From Neoscytalidium dimidiatum (lineage: Eukaryota > Ascomycota > Dothideomycetes > Botryosphaeriales > Botryosphaeriaceae), in the NCBI GenBank assembly GCA_037367355.1, contig CM074703.1:2728001-2792000 (forward strand): a stretch of 64,000 nt of DNA, in the 5' to 3' direction. The notes beneath the pieces are model-generated. The model was not told where the DNA came from and ran no database searches. It worked only from the letters and a program-made list of their open reading frames with translations. Each line of letters begins with the position of its first letter. Position 1 is the first letter of the stretch. Below, piece after piece: positions 61,026-64,000 of the stretch. Position numbers and translations under genes: made by a program.

Positions 61026-62511
61026 TCACCCGCTAAGCAGATCCTTCACGCTCATGCCTCTTGACACAGGCGTTGACGCCTTCGAATTCACCCCGCTCCA
61101 CGTTCGCCGATCGCTGTTCAGCATCAACAGCGCAGCCGTCGCTTCATGGTCTTCCCGAGAATCAGGCTGCGGTCCCAAAGCCGGGCTCGTCAGGGCAAAG
61201 CTTTGGTGTCTCGACGAACTTTCCGGCTGACCAACGACCGACGGTGACGGCAGGATAGACGGGGACGTCGTGTTTGAGTGGGTTGAGAAAGGATGGTTCA
61301 GATGACCACCTGGCACGCCGAAGATGTTCGGCGACGTGTTCAGTGAACTGAGCCGCCTGTGAGATCCATCCGCAGGGAATATAGCCGGGGAGGCATGTGC
61401 GGAGAAGTGGCCTCGGTCTGCGGGGTATATGGTAGGTGAGGTGGTGCTGGAAGGTGGACCTGGGTACGGCGCATGTACAGCTTGCGCATTCGGCGTCGTC
61501 GCCGTGGTAGGAGAGACAGCATCAGACATGTCTTCGTCCTGGTCATCAGCCGAATCTTCCTCGTCCTCCATGGCGTTGGACGGGTGCCAGTGCGTCGTTT
61601 CTGACTGCTGCTGCTGCTGCTGCTGCTGCTTCGGCGACTCGGGCGAATGCTTTGCCCTATTCGCTACCTTCAGCTCGGCAACGCAGCGCTCGAGGTAACG
61701 CATGTACTCGATGCTTGCCTAAGACATAGTCGTCAGCCAAGTTCAACTGAAGCTTAAATTCTAGCGTGCATTCGGCCAAGCAAATGTGGGCATGGATATC
61801 ATGAGTCGAGGCGAAGATGTATACTCGGCTCAATAACCACGCCTGTCGAGACGCGCAGTGCAGTCGAATGATAGTGGAGAATAGCCGACTAACCTGGAGG
61901 ATCGCTAGCTTGTGCATCTCCTGCCCAGCGCATGCAGGAATCATGTCCTTAAGCACACCAAATTCTTCGTTCATTTTGGAACGTCTCCGACGCTCGATGA
62001 GGCTATGGGCAGTCTTACGGGCAATCTTCCTGCCTGCTGCTGTGCTGCCGTTGTTTTGCTTCTTGCCGCGTCCCCCAGATCCCTTGCCTTTTGTCGCAGC
62101 CCCAGTAGTTCCGGTAGCATCGCTCGCTTGTGCTCCCTGCCCTTGCGCGGCACTCTTCTCCTCTTTCGGCTTCATTTGAATAATCTTCCGCAGCCGTGTT
62201 GGGGGTGGGGGGAGGTTGTAGTCGTCCTGCGTGACAACCGCGCCGTTGGCTGAGCGTTTCCTCGAGCTGGATGGAGAAGTCTGGGCAATAGAGACGGCAG
62301 GTTGCCTGGACGGTACCGGAGAAGAAGGGTGGTAGGAGGAGTCGGAGGCATTGCAGGAGGCGACACTGGAAGAGCTCACGCTTCCTCTGCCACGATCGCT
62401 CAGAGCAGCCGGTGGCAACACCCATGAGGGATCGTGTGCGACGCCAGAATCTGCCTTGCCGGAGATATCGGTCGAGGCCGCAGGTGTGGGCGGCAGAGTC
62501 GGGCGAGGCAT
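61026..62511 (-). CDS. bHLH transcription factor
   Basis: Minus-strand exons 62511-61894 and 61718-61026 give 436 residues. The basic helix-loop-helix domain starts near residue 170 and crosses the 175-nt intron: RKTAHSLIERRRRSKMNEEF, then LKDMIPACAG, HKLAILQ|ASIEYMRYLERCVAEL. The H, E and R residues of the basic region that contact E-box DNA are all present. The N-terminal 160 residues are Ser/Pro-rich with two basic Gly/Lys patches; the C-terminus has an eight-Gln run, an acidic segment and several Ser-Pro sites, all likely disordered. The pattern resembles fungal Esc1-like bHLH regulators. A TTG at 62574 is in frame upstream, but the ATG at 62511 is the first standard start. Confidence 0.9.
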
Positions 62512-63015
62512 TATAGGCAGAGGAGTGTAGCTCAACGAGAGAGGCAGCGAGGCAGGCAGCTGGGCGGCAAACAAGGCGTCAAAGGGATGGATTCACTGCG
62601 GGCAAAGCTAACATATGAATGCGGCAGAACCGCTACGGACGGCATATCGACACTCATGTTAAAACTGGTCGCGTGCTCCTAATGATTGGATTGAGAGCGC
62701 GCGCAAGCTGCTGGTCTTCACCCCGAACCCAGACCCTGGCACCCTGAGGCACGGATGGAGAACGTGAGCGCTATGCGGACGATCATTGGCTGCTTGCCGC
62801 GAGGTAAGCTTCCGCTACGCCAGAGCCGACCGGTCGCGCGAGGGCCGCACGAATCACCACCACTTCAGGCAGCCCCTATGAGATGCTGCCCTACACGCTC
62901 GTGCTTCGACAATCAACCAAGGACCCTTCTTGATAGATACGAAAATGGTTCGGGTGTCGAAAAAATTAGTGCTGATAGGTAGATAACAGGCGCGTAATGC
63001 GCCAGATGTTGCTGT
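62512..63015. other. Promoter region of the bHLH gene
   Basis: About 500 bp between the bHLH start codon and the 3' end of the ERB1 gene. No other feature is recognised. Confidence 0.6.
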
Positions 63016-64000
63016 CTAATTCCACAGTCTGCATGTCCCGTCTGCTCCTGCACTGATGCACCACGGCTGCCGCGGGTGCCAGTCCACATCCAACACTCCC
63101 AATTCTTTCTTGACCTGATGACCCCGGAGAACTTTAAGCGGAACTATGGTCGCGTTCTCCATCAAGTCGCCCACCACCTTTCCATGGAAGATCTGTAAGC
63201 TACCGTCGTCGCTAGCATCCGCAAACAGTGGCAGTCCACCTTGATGGAAGCGCACTGCGCGAATCGCCTTCTTATGGTATCGCAAAGTTTTGTAAGGCTT
63301 GTTGGACAAGTCCAGATCGTGCCAGAGCAGGCGCTTGTCATATGATCCCACGATGAGGTTGTCGCCACCAGGATGCACGTCGAAGGACGAAATCCATCGC
63401 GCGCCAGGTTGCAGAATCTTGAGAAGTTCCTGCTTTGCGAGATCGTAGCTACGAATCGTCCGCTGCGTGGCGACGAAGAAGATTGGCTTCGAGGGATGAA
63501 ATTGAGCCGTTTGAGCCAATCCCTTCAGCTTGCGGAACGGCAGCTGCGTCAGGTGTTTCGAGAGCGTATGGATTGCCACTGCACTGCTTTGACCTTGCGG
63601 GGAAACAGTTGCGAAATATTCTCCTCTCCTGTGCCAGTTGATCACCTTTACTGTTGATCGAACAGTAGCTTGAACAAGCACCCCCTGCTCTTGCAGTCGG
63701 GATCCGGGCCGACTCCACTTAGCAGGTGGTGCTTTCGGTGCGCCATCTGCAGTAGTGTGCTTTGAGGGATTTGACGCAGCGTATCCCCAGCCCATGTCGA
63801 GCAGCTCGCGACTGGCTTGTTCGACATCCGGGGTAACAATGGACAACCCGTAAGGCACCATCAGAAAGACGCTCTCACCAGCAGCAGCAGCAAGAATTAC
63901 AGCATCTTGTCCAGGACGCCACCTGACAACATTGACAGCCTCTTCATCTGAAATTTTCGCACTCCATTCTTGTCTTCCAGTGAGGATGTGCCAGATCTTT
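63016..64000 (-). CDS. erb1: Ribosome biogenesis protein ERB1/BOP1, 3' part
   Basis: The minus-strand frame enters from the right edge of the window and ends with a stop at 63016, giving about 328 C-terminal residues. The frame is open to 64000, reading KIWHILTG at the edge. It contains the C-terminal WD40 propeller of ERB1: [72 protein letters not shown] segments, [17 protein letters not shown] and a final RLW. ERB1 forms the PeBoW (Nop7-Erb1-Ytm1) complex that processes 27S pre-rRNA in the nucleolus. The N-terminal BOP1NT domain lies outside the window. Confidence 0.93.
   Translation of the reverse strand, partial: KIWHILTGRQEWSAKISDEEAVNVVRWRPGQDAVILAAAAGESVFLMVPYGLSIVTPDVEQASRELLDMGWGYAASNPSKHTTADGAPKAPPAKWSRPGSRLQEQGVLVQATVRSTVKVINWHRRGEYFATVSPQGQSSAVAIHTLSKHLTQLPFRKLKGLAQTAQFHPSKPIFFVATQRTIRSYDLAKQELLKILQPGARWISSFDVHPGGDNLIVGSYDKRLLWHDLDLSNKPYKTLRYHKKAIRAVRFHQGGLPLFADASDDGSLQIFHGKVVGDLMENATIVPLKVLRGHQVKKELGVLDVDWHPRQPWCISAGADGTCRLWN

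Overview
The window is nuclear DNA of a filamentous ascomycete (Pezizomycotina). Its genes carry 49-175 nt introns with GT/AG ends and CTAAC-type branch sites, Zn2Cys6 and bHLH regulators, a peroxisomal SKL signal, secreted GH43 and AA9 enzymes and GC-rich exons. The species cannot be fixed from the sequence. I rebuilt 21 gene models by hand, joining exons in frame and checking domain continuity; exon coordinates are in each entry. All splice sites are predictions.

Layout. 2.2-4.0 kb: a secreted GH43 glycosidase with a candidate XlnR site upstream. 4.8-20.0 kb: a dense block of amino-acid catabolism genes: a DHDPS/HOGA-type aldolase, a Zn2Cys6 regulator, a peroxisomal FAD-dependent amine oxidase, P5C dehydrogenase, an unknown membrane protein divergent from it, P5C reductase, proline dehydrogenase and an AAAP amino-acid permease. 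This looks like an expanded proline cluster, and the aldolase and oxidase suggest a possible hydroxyproline arm. 23.0-27.1 kb: a small two-zinc-knuckle protein and a CBM1-bearing AA9 LPMO. 27.1-40.4 kb: about 13 kb with one convincing gene (34.3-35.5 kb), full of microsatellites, short tandem arrays and GC-rich inverted repeats. 40.4-46.1 kb: a GH43 exo-arabinanase-like enzyme, a secreted lactonase-fold protein and a second large GH43 related to the first. 46.2-54.1 kb: two divergent MFS transporters and a cytochrome P450, separated by more AT-rich spacers. 56.5-64.0 kb: conserved genes: a WDR48/Bun107 homologue, a bHLH factor and the 3' part of ERB1.

How the genes may work together. The permease would import proline (or a relative). 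Mitochondrial proline dehydrogenase and P5C dehydrogenase would oxidise it to glutamate, while the P5C reductase, which lacks a presequence, could close a cytosolic proline-P5C cycle. The aldolase could cleave 4-hydroxy-2-oxoglutarate arising from hydroxyproline. The flanking GH43 and AA9 enzymes attack plant cell walls, where hydroxyproline is arabinosylated, which suggests a testable link. No transposon, CRISPR array, rRNA or tRNA was recognised.
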